A DNA stretch of 42,186 nucleotides from Methylibium rhizosphaerae. Lineage in GTDB: Bacteria > Pseudomonadota > Gammaproteobacteria > Burkholderiales > Burkholderiaceae_C. The notes beneath the pieces were generated by a model. That model saw nothing but the letters and a program-made list of their open reading frames with translations. It was not told the origin of the DNA and did not search any database. The stretch covers positions 1 through 42,186 of the forward strand of contig NZ_SWAR01000044.1 of assembly GCF_006386545.1 (NCBI RefSeq), in the 5' to 3' direction. Shown here piece after piece: positions 8,429 through 15,411 of the stretch; the stretch's first letter is position 1, and each line of letters begins with the position of its first letter. Made by a program: the position numbers and the translations under genes.

Positions 8429-8736
8429 GCCCCCCTCCGTTGCGACAGTTCGGCCGCATCGGCAGCCCGCGCCAATGCCGACGACAGACTGCGCGCTTGT
8501 GCAGGTGACAGGCGACCGTCAAGAAGGTTGCGCACCGTTCCGATGCTCACGAGGACAGACGCGGGGTCCGTCGCTCTTCGGGTGCTGAAGACGCAGAGCA
8601 ACTGGTTGCCCAGCAGGAACGCGCCGTGATTGCGTCGGGTGCGTGTGGTGAGACGGTTGCGTTCGGCTTCCTCGTATGAACGAGCGGACGATGCAAACGA
8701 TGCGGGCGCGGGCACGCGCAGGGAGATACCAGCCAT
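8425..8736 (-). CDS. Small hypothetical protein, first gene after the C4-type leader
   Basis: Starting at the ATG at 8736 this gives a 103-residue protein, MAGISLRVPAPASF onward. The start is chosen because AGGAG sits 6 bases upstream. An in-frame ATG at 8760 gives 8 extra residues with no ribosome site. The longer open frame to 9036 runs through the structured RNA leader and is not credible as protein, although such translations are sometimes annotated as Ash or Icd-like proteins. The protein contains TTRTRRNHGAFLLGNQLLCVFSTRRATDPASVLVSIGTVRNLL, shown here only as a landmark for residues about 36-80. It has no known domain. Its Shine-Dalgarno overlaps a sequence complementary to the C4-like RNA loop, so its translation is probably the regulated step. 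Confidence 0.7.
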   Translation of the reverse strand: MAGISLRVPAPASFASSARSYEEAERNRLTTRTRRNHGAFLLGNQLLCVFSTRRATDPASVLVSIGTVRNLLDGRLSPAQARSLSSALARAADAAELSQRRGA

Positions 8737-8742
8737 TGGAGG

Positions 8743-8752
8743 CTCCTGTGTT
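8743..8752 (-). promoter_or_regulatory. Shine-Dalgarno overlapped by an antisense target site
   Basis: On the minus strand AACACAGGAG runs directly into the AGGAG ribosome site of the gene starting at 8736. The eight bases AACACAGG (8752-8745) are exactly complementary to CCTGTGTT in the loop of the structured RNA at 8827-8820. A shorter copy, ACACAGG, lies at 8928-8922. Pairing here would block ribosome binding. Confidence 0.6.
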
Positions 8753-8785
8753 GCGGTCATGGTCGCCGCCACCCCCACGCCAATA

Positions 8786-8864
8786 GGGGTGGCAGCCCTA
8801 AACGGGGTTGGCGTACCGGAACACAGGTACCGGCGAGCCCGAAGGCTCCCCCGCCAGGGCTGCC
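8786..8864 (-). ncRNA. C4/CI-type antisense RNA of a P4-like element
   Basis: On the minus strand the ends GGCAGCCCT (8863-8855) and AGGGCTGCC (8799-8791) form a perfect 9-bp closing stem. Inside are a GAGCC-TTCG-GGCTC hairpin (8848-8835) and a GTACC...GGTAC hairpin whose loop contains TGTGTTCC. The layout and the CCGGTACCTGTGTTCCGGTA core match what I know of C4 antisense RNAs in P1-like and P4-like prophages and of the P4 CI immunity RNA. The loop can pair with two flanking sites, at 8928-8922 and 8752-8745. In P4 the CI RNA is processed from a leader and causes early termination or blocked translation of the replication operon. The exact RNA ends are not known here. Confidence 0.7.
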
Positions 8865-8889
8865 CAAACTGGAAGCCTGGCTCTCGCGC

Positions 8890-8916
8890 AAAGAAAAGGC
8901 CGCTCTTGAGGCGGCC
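8890..8916 (-). terminator. Intrinsic terminator in the leader of the replication operon
   Basis: A perfect GGCCGC/GCGGCC stem with a 7-base loop is followed by TTTTCTTT on the minus strand. It lies between the upstream antisense-target copy (8928-8922) and the C4-like RNA. That suits a leader attenuator of the P4 immunity kind rather than the end of a gene. Confidence 0.7.
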
Positions 8917-9046
8917 GCGCGCCTGTGTATTTCGGGACGCCAATCCCGACTTGCTATGTGAGCAAGCAAGGGCACTGTAGCACGCGGCAGGACGAGCGGG
9001 TGCACGGAATTGCGTTGGCGGCAGAGGGAAATGCATGGTCGCCCCC

Positions 9047-10084
9047 TCATGCCGCGCGTACTCTCGAATGGCCCTGACCGTGGTACTCGGAAATCACCTG
9101 GCGCCAGTTCGGCCCAAAGCGCTTCGTGAGCTCCGACTCCTCGGCCGCCCTCTCGGCTTCACGTTCCGCCTGGCGTTGAGCCAAGACCGCCTCGTACTCA
9201 GCCTGCAACCGTTGATCTTCTGCAGGATCATCGCTCCACAGATTCACGCCGTATGGGTCTTGCGCCAAGACAGACAGGTCGGGGACAGGGCTTGCGCCAC
9301 TCACACCGCTCCGTTCATTGGAGATTGCAGAGACCGCGAATGAAGGGATGTTGCGGTCGCAGTCTCTGGCCAAGCGCCAGAGCTTGATCCACTCGGTCTG
9401 CAGGGACAGGCGCATGCCGTCGAACTCGGCAGCTTGCAGTTCGAAGGCTGCCACTCGGCATGCGTGCAACGCGCTCGAGACCGCCTCGTCAGCAACTGCC
9501 GCGGCGTGGCGGGCGCTTTCGAGCTGCCTTTCGAGTGCCGCGATGATGAGCGGCAACGGCCCTGGATCCCGACTCGAGGACTGCAGCGCATGGAGCTCTT
9601 GGGTCTTTTCAGTCAGTGCATCGACGTCGCCTCCTGCGGCCAGTTCATCGATCAGCGAGCGCAGCTCGGCCAAACGCCGCTCGACATTTCGTTTCCAAGA
9701 AGCCTGCTCCTCGACGCGAGGCGCGATCTTGGCTTCGAGGTCCGCGACCTTCTTGTTGGCTGCCAACCTGTGCGCTTGGGCCGCCTGGAGCTTCGCTTCG
9801 GCCTCCTTGACGATCGCGGCATTCGCCTTGATGTCCGAGTTCGCCTTTCGCGTGGCCGCCGCGTTCCACTCTTCGCTGTTGAGGACTCGCGCATGATCCT
9901 CAAGCGCACTGATCTGGCGGCGCAGGAGACTGCCACGAGGGCCGTCCTGCGTCGGCAGCTCATTGCGTTGCTGGCTCAACTCGCGTGCGAACGCGCTGGT
10001 GGAGGTATGGGTTTCCAGCCGTTCAAGCACGGCCTTGGGCAAGCTGACGGATTTCGAGGTCGATTTGCTAAAGATGTTCAGCAT
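9047..10084 (-). CDS. Hypothetical coiled-coil protein
   Basis: A 345-residue protein with no domain that I can name. Residues about 50-125 and 150-210 are heptad-like, rich in Ala, Glu, Lys and Arg, and probably form long coiled coils. A second charged helix at about 290-325 (QRQAEREAERAAEESEL) precedes a short tail with FGPNWRQVISEYHGQGH. The N-terminus starts MLNIFSKSTSKSVSLPKAVLERLE, which could be a DNA-associated or structural start. The start at 10084 has no strong ribosome site. It lies between the AlpA-like operon and the C4-type leader on the same strand. Its size and coiled coils resemble element-borne chromosome or filament proteins, but I do not assign a role. Confidence 0.75.
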   Translation of the reverse strand: MLNIFSKSTSKSVSLPKAVLERLETHTSTSAFARELSQQRNELPTQDGPRGSLLRRQISALEDHARVLNSEEWNAAATRKANSDIKANAAIVKEAEAKLQAAQAHRLAANKKVADLEAKIAPRVEEQASWKRNVERRLAELRSLIDELAAGGDVDALTEKTQELHALQSSSRDPGPLPLIIAALERQLESARHAAAVADEAVSSALHACRVAAFELQAAEFDGMRLSLQTEWIKLWRLARDCDRNIPSFAVSAISNERSGVSGASPVPDLSVLAQDPYGVNLWSDDPAEDQRLQAEYEAVLAQRQAEREAERAAEESELTKRFGPNWRQVISEYHGQGHSRVRAA

Positions 10085-10105
10085 GGGTGAGTTCTTTGTG
10101 TGTGT

Positions 10106-10474
10106 TCAGGTGATCGCCTTGTGCGGGCCTAGTTGGAGAGGGGCGAGAGTGATGCCCAGGACGTCGCCCGCCAGGATTTGGGCACCGGTGCATCCGTCAT
10201 CCACCCAGAAACGCAGCAGCTGGTCCCCATACCAGAGCGAGCGAACGTGATAACGACGTCCGCTCAGGCGCATGCAATGGGGCGCTGCGATGGAACCGGC
10301 CCGAACCAGCGCTCCTCGGACCTTCCGATGGAGGCAAGAGGCTTCTTCAGTTAACGGGGCCTGCGCTGTGCATTGAGCGGTCACGTCGCGCTGCCGCTGG
10401 CGGTTGTGCGTGCCAAGGACCCTGGGGCGATCCAGGCACATGCGACTGATGGCAGCGCTGCTCGAGCGCTTCAT
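10106..10474 (-). CDS. Small hypothetical protein after the AlpA-like gene
   Basis: A 122-residue open frame whose ATG overlaps the stop of the AlpA-like gene as ATGA, which is the main reason to accept it. The C-terminal half (RRYHVRSLWYGDQLLRFWVDDGCTG, residues about 74-98) looks like folded beta-rich protein. The N-terminal third is basic with low complexity. An internal start is possible, for example Met12 at 10441. I recognise no family. It is probably co-expressed with the AlpA-like regulator. Confidence 0.5.
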   Translation of the reverse strand: MKRSSSAAISRMCLDRPRVLGTHNRQRQRDVTAQCTAQAPLTEEASCLHRKVRGALVRAGSIAAPHCMRLSGRRYHVRSLWYGDQLLRFWVDDGCTGAQILAGDVLGITLAPLQLGPHKAIT

Positions 10475-10728
10475 TGCATGACTCCCGGCGGGGAGAGGCG
10501 GCTCGCGATCCAGGTGTCGATGAGCGACTCGGGCCAGGCAACCGCCCTGTGCCCGATGGTGACGCAGCGAGGAAAGGTGCCGCTGCGCATGCCCGCATAG
10601 ATGGAGGACTTTTTCAGTCCGGTGCGCTGCTCAACCTCAGGCAAACGCAGGAGGCGTTCGCGAGGTGCGGTGATTCGAGACCCCGGCGCACTTGGCGCCG
10701 AGGGTGCCACTTCGTTCAGTTGAACCAA
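10471..10728 (-). CDS. AlpA-family transcriptional regulator
   Basis: An 85-residue protein with an AlpA/Vis-type MerR-like helix-turn-helix. LLRLPEVEQRTGLKKSSIYAG and the following MRSGTFPRCVTIGHRAVAW cover residues 26-65, including the typical wing sequence FPRxVxIGxRxVxW. P4-like elements and cryptic prophages use such proteins to switch on integrase or late genes and as excision factors. The start is TTG at 10728 with GGAG six bases upstream. No ATG is available in frame before the conserved domain. The Shine-Dalgarno lies in the right arm of a 6-bp hairpin at 10733-10752, which could hide it. Confidence 0.85.
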   Translation of the reverse strand: MVQLNEVAPSAPSAPGSRITAPRERLLRLPEVEQRTGLKKSSIYAGMRSGTFPRCVTIGHRAVAWPESLIDTWIASRLSPPGVMQ

Positions 10729-10732
10729 TTTG

Positions 10733-10752
10733 GACTCCGATAGATTGGAGTC
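10733..10752 (-). promoter_or_regulatory. Dyad covering the AlpA ribosome-binding site
   Basis: GACTCC-N8-GGAGTC on the minus strand. The right arm contains the GGAG used by the TTG start of the AlpA-like gene. It could be an operator or an RNA hairpin that limits translation. A second dyad, GGCCA...TGGCC around 10784-10805, lies further upstream, just past the end of the 10834-11505 gene. Confidence 0.4.
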
Positions 10753-10833
10753 GCAATGGTCTCTGGCGCGGCTTCTTGCAACTAGGCCAAAAACCGGTTT
10801 CTGGCCAGATTCAGTTGGACAGTCAGGGAAGGC

Positions 10834-11505
10834 TCAAGGCCAGCACTTGCCAGTGCAACGCCCCGTCCCCTCCCCACTGATGTGCATGTAGGTGGCCGTC
10901 TCCTCGCCATATGCCCAGACCCAACCCTTCCCCTCCATGAAGATCTGGTCGGTCGTGGTTTCGATGCGGCCGCCGGCTTCCATGAGCAAGGACAGTCTGC
11001 CGCTGCCATCAGCCTCACCCAGGAACGAAGCGACGCAGCCACCCTTGAAGCAAGCCTCGTCCTTGACCTTGTCCAAGATGTTGCGCACCTTCCGCTCATC
11101 GGACAGGCCTTTGTAGCCCTTTTGCTGCCACAGCTCGCACACGCTGTCTCTCGCCTTCCCGGCGGCTCTTGCTCCGGGCCATCTCTGGTGCAGCTCCGTC
11201 GCGTGCCATTGGCAAGCAAGGAACACCGCCATATCGCGTGCTGTCTTCCTGGGTCGCCCGCCGCGGTTCACCGAAGGCTTGAACCGCAGGCCTCGAATCT
11301 CCCCCATACCAAAATGCAGCATCGCGCCATCGACCATGGCCGAAAGCGACACCACGTGTTCCGAGCTACCAGTGCCGTAGTCGAGGACATCGATCGCGCC
11401 TGGCACGGATCGCCCTGTGCTTGCCGTGAAGATGGCGTGAAGCCGGCGCACCAGCGGCGTCGGCATCGCCGGCAGTTGCGCAAGGAGTGCAGCATGGTTG
11501 TTCAT
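10834..11505 (-). CDS. Hypothetical element protein
   Basis: A 223-residue protein when started at the ATG at 11505, which follows a strong AGGAGGAG at good distance. The longer open frame to 11682 overlaps the upstream gene and has no such signal. The sequence is mixed alpha/beta with a basic NRGGRPRKTARDMAVFLA stretch at about 88-105. A C-terminal beta-rich part (WVWAYGEETATYMHISG) follows. I do not recognise a family, and similar proteins occur as unnamed genes in phage-like islands. It starts 17 bases after the HTH gene and shares its operon, which suggests early regulation or establishment. That is position-based inference only. Confidence 0.7.
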   Translation of the reverse strand: MNNHAALLAQLPAMPTPLVRRLHAIFTASTGRSVPGAIDVLDYGTGSSEHVVSLSAMVDGAMLHFGMGEIRGLRFKPSVNRGGRPRKTARDMAVFLACQWHATELHQRWPGARAAGKARDSVCELWQQKGYKGLSDERKVRNILDKVKDEACFKGGCVASFLGEADGSGRLSLLMEAGGRIETTTDQIFMEGKGWVWAYGEETATYMHISGEGTGRCTGKCWP

Positions 11506-11522
11506 GTGTGCTCCTCCTTGCA

Positions 11523-12044
11523 TCACAGACCCAGCCACTCGGCCGGAATGGGCTCGCCTGATGCGACGCAGTACAACGCCCGATCGATGGCTTGGTTGCC
11601 ACCCAGAGAGTCCGGTGCTGCAGGTGCGCCAGGAGTGTCCTCTTGCGGTTGGATGCCCCAAGCCTTCAAGGTGGGCAGGCACAGTGCGTCCCAGAGCGCC
11701 ACGTCCATCACCACCTTCTCGCGCGCCGGCGGCGGGACGTCGCGCAGAGCGCGGCGCAGCTTCGGCGCCACCGCGTCGAAGATGCCGGCCTGCAGCGCTT
11801 GCTTGGCCACCGGCAGCAGGCGCTTGACGTTGCGCAGTTCTTCGACCCCCACGTTGGCCCTGCTCGCTGCTGCTCGCACGCGTGCGGGGTTGAGGTCCTT
11901 CCGATGGGCGGCGCTGAGATGTTGCTGGCGCCAGGCGTGTGCGGCCTCGAGGCTGCTGGTGGGCATGCCTCGCTTCTTGTCGCGGCTGACGACGGCCCGG
12001 TCAACGCCCAGATGTCTTGCCAGCTCCGCATCGTTCTTGATCAA
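11523..12044 (-). CDS. Helix-turn-helix protein, Nu1-like DNA-binding start
   Basis: The best start is a TTG at 12044 with GGAGG six bases upstream, giving 173 residues. The open frame to 12203 continues upstream through a region rich in dyads with no ribosome site. The first 35 residues, LIKNDAELARHLGVDRAVVSRDKKRGMP, read as a helix-turn-helix like that of phage terminase small subunits and some excision factors. The rest is helical, with RKDLNPARVRAAASRANVGVEELRNVKRLL at about 50-80. A regulator or DNA-packaging-like binding protein are both possible. It heads the two-gene operon 12044-10834. Confidence 0.7.
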   Translation of the reverse strand: MIKNDAELARHLGVDRAVVSRDKKRGMPTSSLEAAHAWRQQHLSAAHRKDLNPARVRAAASRANVGVEELRNVKRLLPVAKQALQAGIFDAVAPKLRRALRDVPPPAREKVVMDVALWDALCLPTLKAWGIQPQEDTPGAPAAPDSLGGNQAIDRALYCVASGEPIPAEWLGL

Positions 12045-12068
12045 TGGAGTCCTCCGATCAACAAATGT

Positions 12069-12091
12069 TGCGCGCGCATATACAGCGCGCA
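12069..12091. promoter_or_regulatory. GC-rich dyad upstream of the HTH gene
   Basis: TGCGCGC-N9-GCGCGCA, a perfect 7-bp dyad around an AT-rich centre (ATATACA). It lies 25-47 bases upstream of the TTG start at 12044. Its place suits an operator, perhaps for the HTH protein itself. No protein is shown to bind it. Confidence 0.4.
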
Positions 12092-12799
12092 GATTGAAGT
12101 ACAGAAGTGCTCGCGCCGCCTCCTGAGGTGGGGCGCGGGCGTTTGTTTTCGCGACAGCATTCCGCTGCTGTGCGAGTTCGTGCGTTTGCACCAGCAGAAG
12201 CACCGGTTCATGGGCGGACCCGATGCCCTGTGCGGAGAGCCAGTCCGCATGTGACCCGATGGATAGGCCACGGCTATAGACGCAACGGTCGGTTGGATCG
12301 TCTGTTGATCAAACCGATGGCGCTGCCACTAGCGCGTTGACGGGGGCCGAATTACCCGCAAGCGGTCCTTGTCAGAAGGACCCATAGGGGGGCTATGAAT
12401 TTATTCGGCAGGCGCAACGACGGCTAGGTTGAGTTGCAGCAGAGATTGTCCGATGTGCACAGCACTTCTGGAACAACAGGAGAAAGAGGAGACAAAAGAA
12501 AGTCTTCTCTTCTTCTCTCACTTGTCCCCGCCGTCCCCGCTGTGTCCCCGGACTGTCCCCGCCACTCCATGCAACGCGAATGGCACAACACGCCATGTCT
12601 GGTGGGCGTTTCAGAGGGGTCGCATATGTTGTCCCCGCTGTCCCCGGCGCTGTCGATGCCGCGTTCGCGTTTGCTGGGAACGAACTCTATCTAACCCCTC
12701 CTGACACATTGATGCCATGTGCCGCGCGAAGGAAGGCCCGCCCGGCGCGCATCCGCGCCTCGACGTGCTAGAACATGAAGCCCACAAAGCGGAGCAAGG
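12092..12799. other. Non-coding control region of the element
   Basis: About 700 bases without a convincing gene. It lies between the minus-strand regulatory operon and the plus-strand cargo pair. It contains the six GTCCCCG repeats listed separately. A purine-rich stretch (12478-12500) and a CT-rich stretch (12503-12522) sit immediately before the repeats. Small open frames are present, but they run through the repeats and have no domain. The layout suits an origin or partition region. Confidence 0.5.
12524..12646 (+). repeat. Six GTCCCCG iteron-like repeats, candidate replication origin
   Basis: GTCCCCG occurs at 12524, 12533, 12544, 12555, 12631 and 12640. The start-to-start steps are 9, 11, 11, 76 and 9 bases. 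Regular short repeats next to an AT/purine-rich stretch, in an element that encodes its own primase-helicase, resemble iterons such as those bound by P4 alpha. The binding protein is unknown. Confidence 0.6.
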
Positions 12800-13375
12800 A
12801 TGGAAATCGCAGCTTTCACCGTATCAATCATCACCTTTCTCGGCGTACTGATCGGCGGCTTGCTACTTCGAAGCTACGTGCCCTCGTACCTCAGCGAGAA
12901 GGGCAAGAACCTCGCCTCAAAGGAAGACCTCGCGCATCTCACTGGGGTAGTGGAAGGCGTCAAAGCTATGCACGCCGCGGACATCGAGCGCATCAAGGCC
13001 GCACTTCAGTCTGAAGGGCAAGTGACCGAGCGGCGGCGCAAGGTCTACGAAGACATGGCCACGGCATTGAGTGTGTTCATCTCTGGCCACGACAGCACTC
13101 AGGAAGCACAAAGTCGCTTTCACGCAGCTCACTCTGCAGCCTGGCTGTGGGCACCTGACGAGGTTCTTGAACCGCTAAACCGCTTCCTTGCTCTTCTAGC
13201 TCCGGACCCGGACGGGAGGACCTCTGTCGAAATGGCACACCTGAAAGATTCGTACGTAGCAATCGTGCTAGCAATGCGCAAAGACGCGGGCTTCTCAGAG
13301 ACGACCATGTCGTCGGCAAGCTTTCAGTTCGTCAAGTTCAAAGCGCCAACAAGCCACCAAGCCAGCGCGTCATGA
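12800..13375 (+). CDS. Membrane-anchored coiled-coil protein, cargo
   Basis: A 191-residue protein. Residues 4-26 (AAFTVSIITFLGVLIGGLLL) form one N-terminal transmembrane helix. Next comes a SEKGKNLASKEDLAHLTGVVEGVK motif at about 32-55 and a coiled coil to about 85. The remainder is a helical cytoplasmic domain with no named family. The YLSEKGKNLASKEDL type of start is frequent in unnamed island-borne proteins of many bacteria. The gene lies on the opposite strand to the element core and overlaps the next gene by four bases. The pair sits between the iterons and the integrase, a usual cargo site. A membrane-acting defence role is conceivable but unproven. AAGG just before the ATG is a modest ribosome site. 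Confidence 0.75.
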   Translation: MEIAAFTVSIITFLGVLIGGLLLRSYVPSYLSEKGKNLASKEDLAHLTGVVEGVKAMHAADIERIKAALQSEGQVTERRRKVYEDMATALSVFISGHDSTQEAQSRFHAAHSAAWLWAPDEVLEPLNRFLALLAPDPDGRTSVEMAHLKDSYVAIVLAMRKDAGFSETTMSSASFQFVKFKAPTSHQASAS

Positions 13376-13926
13376 GCCGCCACTCGGACCCTTCGTTCTC
13401 AGACGAGCTGGCTCCTTTGCCAAGGTGGGACAGATTGCTATGGCTATCGCGGGCGTTCTTAGAGGCAAGCAGTTGCCTTTGCGCGAGCATGCAAGAGGGT
13501 GACTTCACCTCACAGTACTCCTCGAGCAGGGTTGTCCTGCATCTCGCTAGGCAAGGGGTCGAACTGTTCTTGAAGGCAGCCCTCGAAGCCGCAGGCCAAC
13601 ATGCCGATCGCCTTGGACACAACCTCGATGGACTCTTTGTTGAGTACCGAAGGTACTACCCCGCCTTGTCCTTCTATTTCGAGATCCCGAGGCGCTTCCA
13701 AGTGGACTTAAACCTGGACTTGTTCCCCGAGACCATCTCGACGTTCCACGCCACTCTGGATCAAAGACATCGATACGCTGCCGACAAGAAGGGCGAAAGT
13801 TTCGCCACCCCAGAGATCTTTGATCCGATCGCTGTGCACGCCGAACTCGAAGAACTACGGAGGGTGCTTGGAATTCTGGAGTGGTGCGAACTCCGGCCAC
13901 ATGTCAAAGCACAAAGGGCCACGTGA
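13372..13926 (+). CDS. HEPN-like helical protein, cargo partner
   Basis: A 184-residue protein overlapping the previous stop as ATGA. The segment SRVVLHLARQGVELFLKAAL at about 52-71, followed by GHNLDGLFVEY at 82-92, matches the helix pattern of HEPN-type proteins. In these an amphipathic helix ending in KAL precedes a GH(D/N)L motif. I do not see a clean R-x4-6-H RNase motif (DQRHRYAAD at about 125-133 is not a good match), so RNase activity is uncertain. HEPN proteins often pair with a partner as toxin and antitoxin or in abortive infection. The overlap with a membrane protein gene suggests a two-gene module. The gene ends 18 bases before the convergent integrase. Confidence 0.65.
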   Translation: MSRHSDPSFSDELAPLPRWDRLLWLSRAFLEASSCLCASMQEGDFTSQYSSSRVVLHLARQGVELFLKAALEAAGQHADRLGHNLDGLFVEYRRYYPALSFYFEIPRRFQVDLNLDLFPETISTFHATLDQRHRYAADKKGESFATPEIFDPIAVHAELEELRRVLGILEWCELRPHVKAQRAT

Positions 13927-13944
13927 AGTTGATGGGACGTGCAC

Positions 13945-15237
13945 TCAGGCGGCTCGTCCCCGCAACGGCCGAACCTCTGCTCCCTTGCGCAACTTGTCCA
14001 GGTAGTTCGCCCAAGCCTGCATCATCTTCCGCCGCTGATCCACGAACTGCGTGCGGTTGTATGCCCGCCCAAGGCTGTCGCGCACAACGTGCGCGAGCTG
14101 CGCCTCGATCACGTCAGGATCAAAACCCAGGCGCTCATGCAGCATCGTTCGAGCGGTCGCCCGGAACCCATGACCCGTCACCTCGTCAGCCGGGAAGCCC
14201 ATGGCCCGCAGCGCTGCGTTGACCGTGTTCTCGCTCATCGGGCGCTCGTGGTGTCGCTCACCGCGAAACACGAACTCGCCTGCGCCTGTGAGCGGCTGCA
14301 GATCTTGGAGCACTTCGATCGCCTGCTTCGGTAGCGGCACCAGGTGTGGAGGCCCCAACAGCTTGCCGCGCTTCTCGCGCTTCATTCGCACGGCGGGAAC
14401 CGTCCAAAGGGCAGCGTCCAGGTCGAACTCGCACCAGCGGGCCATTCGCAGCTCACCGGGTCGAAGCATCAGCATGGGCGCCAGCTTCAAGGCTGCACGC
14501 ACGACGGGGGTCCCCACGTAGTTGTCACTGGCGCGCAGCAACTGGCCCAGGCGAGTCGGATCCGTGATCGCTGGGAAGTTCTTCGGCTCGGGCTTCTTAA
14601 GCGCGTCTTTCAGGTCCCGCGCCGGGTTGCTTTCCGCGCGGCCGGTCGCCACGGCATAGCGGAAGACCTGCGAGCAGTTCTCAAGCGCCCGATGCGCCGT
14701 CTCGATGACGCCGCGGGCCTCGATGCGCCGCATGACCTGCAGCAATTGCGGCGGCGTCACGCTGCCGACGTTCTCGCCGCCAATCCACGGGAACACATCG
14801 ACCTCGAGGCGCCGGATGATCTTCTCGCCGTAGGTCGGAGCCCATGCGCTTTGCTTGACCGAGTACCACTCGCGCGCGACGGCTTCGAATGAACCAGCCA
14901 TCGGGATCCCCTGGGCCTTGAGCTCTTCCGCCTCGCGAGCGGCCGCTACAGCCGCCTTGCTAGCCTTGCGCTGTTCGCTGGGGTCGATGCCTTCGGCCAG
15001 CATGGTGCGGGCCGCCTCAGCCTTGCGGCGTGCTGCGCCCAGCCCAGTGTCCGGGTAGGTGCCGAGGCTGAGCGTCTTGCGCTTGCCGGCAAACGTGTAG
15101 TCAAACCGCCAGCCATGCGCGCCGCCCTTCACGAAGAGCAGCAGGTAGAGCCCCGCACCATCGGTCAGGCGCTTGCGTGGGTCACCCGGCTTGATGCTGC
15201 GGATCGTGGTGTCGGAGGTGATGAGATCGCGGGCCAA
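13945..15237 (-). CDS. int: P4-type tyrosine integrase
   Basis: A 430-residue tyrosine recombinase. An N-terminal DUF4102-like arm-binding domain (LTDGAGLYLLLFVKGG, LGTYPDTGLGAARRKAEAARTMLAEGIDP) spans about 1-90. A SAM-like core-binding domain spans about 115-205 and the catalytic domain about 225-410. Catalytic residues seen are Arg in LRPGELRMARW, Lys in the RMKREKR region, H-x-x-R in GHGFRATART, His in LAHVVRDSLG, and Tyr in RAYNRTQ. The gene lies 175 bases beyond the 3' end of tRNA-Phe, the usual target arrangement for this family. Four GTTACTGC repeats upstream of its start are likely arm sites. The protein looks full length and active. It acts in the cytoplasm to insert and excise the element. 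Confidence 0.95.
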   Translation of the reverse strand: MARDLITSDTTIRSIKPGDPRKRLTDGAGLYLLLFVKGGAHGWRFDYTFAGKRKTLSLGTYPDTGLGAARRKAEAARTMLAEGIDPSEQRKASKAAVAAAREAEELKAQGIPMAGSFEAVAREWYSVKQSAWAPTYGEKIIRRLEVDVFPWIGGENVGSVTPPQLLQVMRRIEARGVIETAHRALENCSQVFRYAVATGRAESNPARDLKDALKKPEPKNFPAITDPTRLGQLLRASDNYVGTPVVRAALKLAPMLMLRPGELRMARWCEFDLDAALWTVPAVRMKREKRGKLLGPPHLVPLPKQAIEVLQDLQPLTGAGEFVFRGERHHERPMSENTVNAALRAMGFPADEVTGHGFRATARTMLHERLGFDPDVIEAQLAHVVRDSLGRAYNRTQFVDQRRKMMQAWANYLDKLRKGAEVRPLRGRAA

Positions 15238-15238
15238 T

Positions 15239-15328
15239 GCAGTAACTCCCTCTTTTCGGCTCGTTGGCCGGGCAGGTTACTGCAGAAGTTACTGCGGCAC
15301 AGGGCTGGAACCCCATGGAAGTTACTGC
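15239..15328. repeat. Four GTTACTGC repeats, candidate integrase arm-type sites
   Basis: GTTACTGC occurs at 15276-15283, 15288-15295 and 15321-15328, and inverted at 15246-15239. They lie between the integrase start and the tRNA-Phe 3' end. Two are 12 bases apart. The spacing and place suit arm-type binding sites of a tyrosine integrase or sites for its excision factor. They also overlap the likely int promoter, so they could give autoregulation. Confidence 0.6.
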
Positions 15329-15346
15329 ACTTCGCCGCACATGAAA

Positions 15347-15378
15347 AAAGCCCTAGAGCGTTGATTCTCTAGGGCTTT
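15347..15378. terminator. Bidirectional terminator between tRNA-Phe and the integrase
   Basis: A perfect 12-bp stem, AAAGCCCTAGAG with CTCTAGGGCTTT, around an 8-base loop, with A- and T-rich flanks on both sides. It would end transcription coming from tRNA-Phe on the minus strand before it enters the integrase region. Confidence 0.8.
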
Positions 15379-15411
15379 CTGCACGTCCTCGGGTTCCCTT
15401 GGACTTCATCT

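Larger units (their letters stand above)
1..15411. mobile_element. P4-like satellite or integrative element in tRNA-Phe, right part only
   Basis: This stretch reads as one integrated element with its left end outside the window. At the right edge a P4-type integrase lies just beyond the 3' end of a tRNA-Phe gene. It is followed inward by HTH and AlpA-like regulators, a C4-type RNA leader, small overlapping genes and a TOPRIM/DUF927 primase-helicase. Two cargo zones carry a DprA/PRTase operon and a membrane plus HEPN-like pair. This is the gene order logic of P4-like satellites and related integrative elements. No structural phage genes or conjugation genes are seen. I could not find a second copy of the tRNA-Phe 3' end between 1 and 15411, so the distal attachment site is presumably to the left. 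The split into satellite or integrative mobilisable element is inference. Confidence 0.8.

Noticed and set aside
8737-9036. Protein-coding extension upstream of the small gene at 8425-8736
   Set aside because: The segment is filled by hairpins, a terminator and a C4-like RNA, and has no ribosome site at its start.
12524-12646. CRISPR array
   Set aside because: Repeat units are only seven bases with spacing of 9-11. This is not a repeat-spacer pattern.
12429-12771. Several short plus-strand frames through the GTCCCCG repeats
   Set aside because: They overlap one another, read through repeats, and show no domain or start signal.
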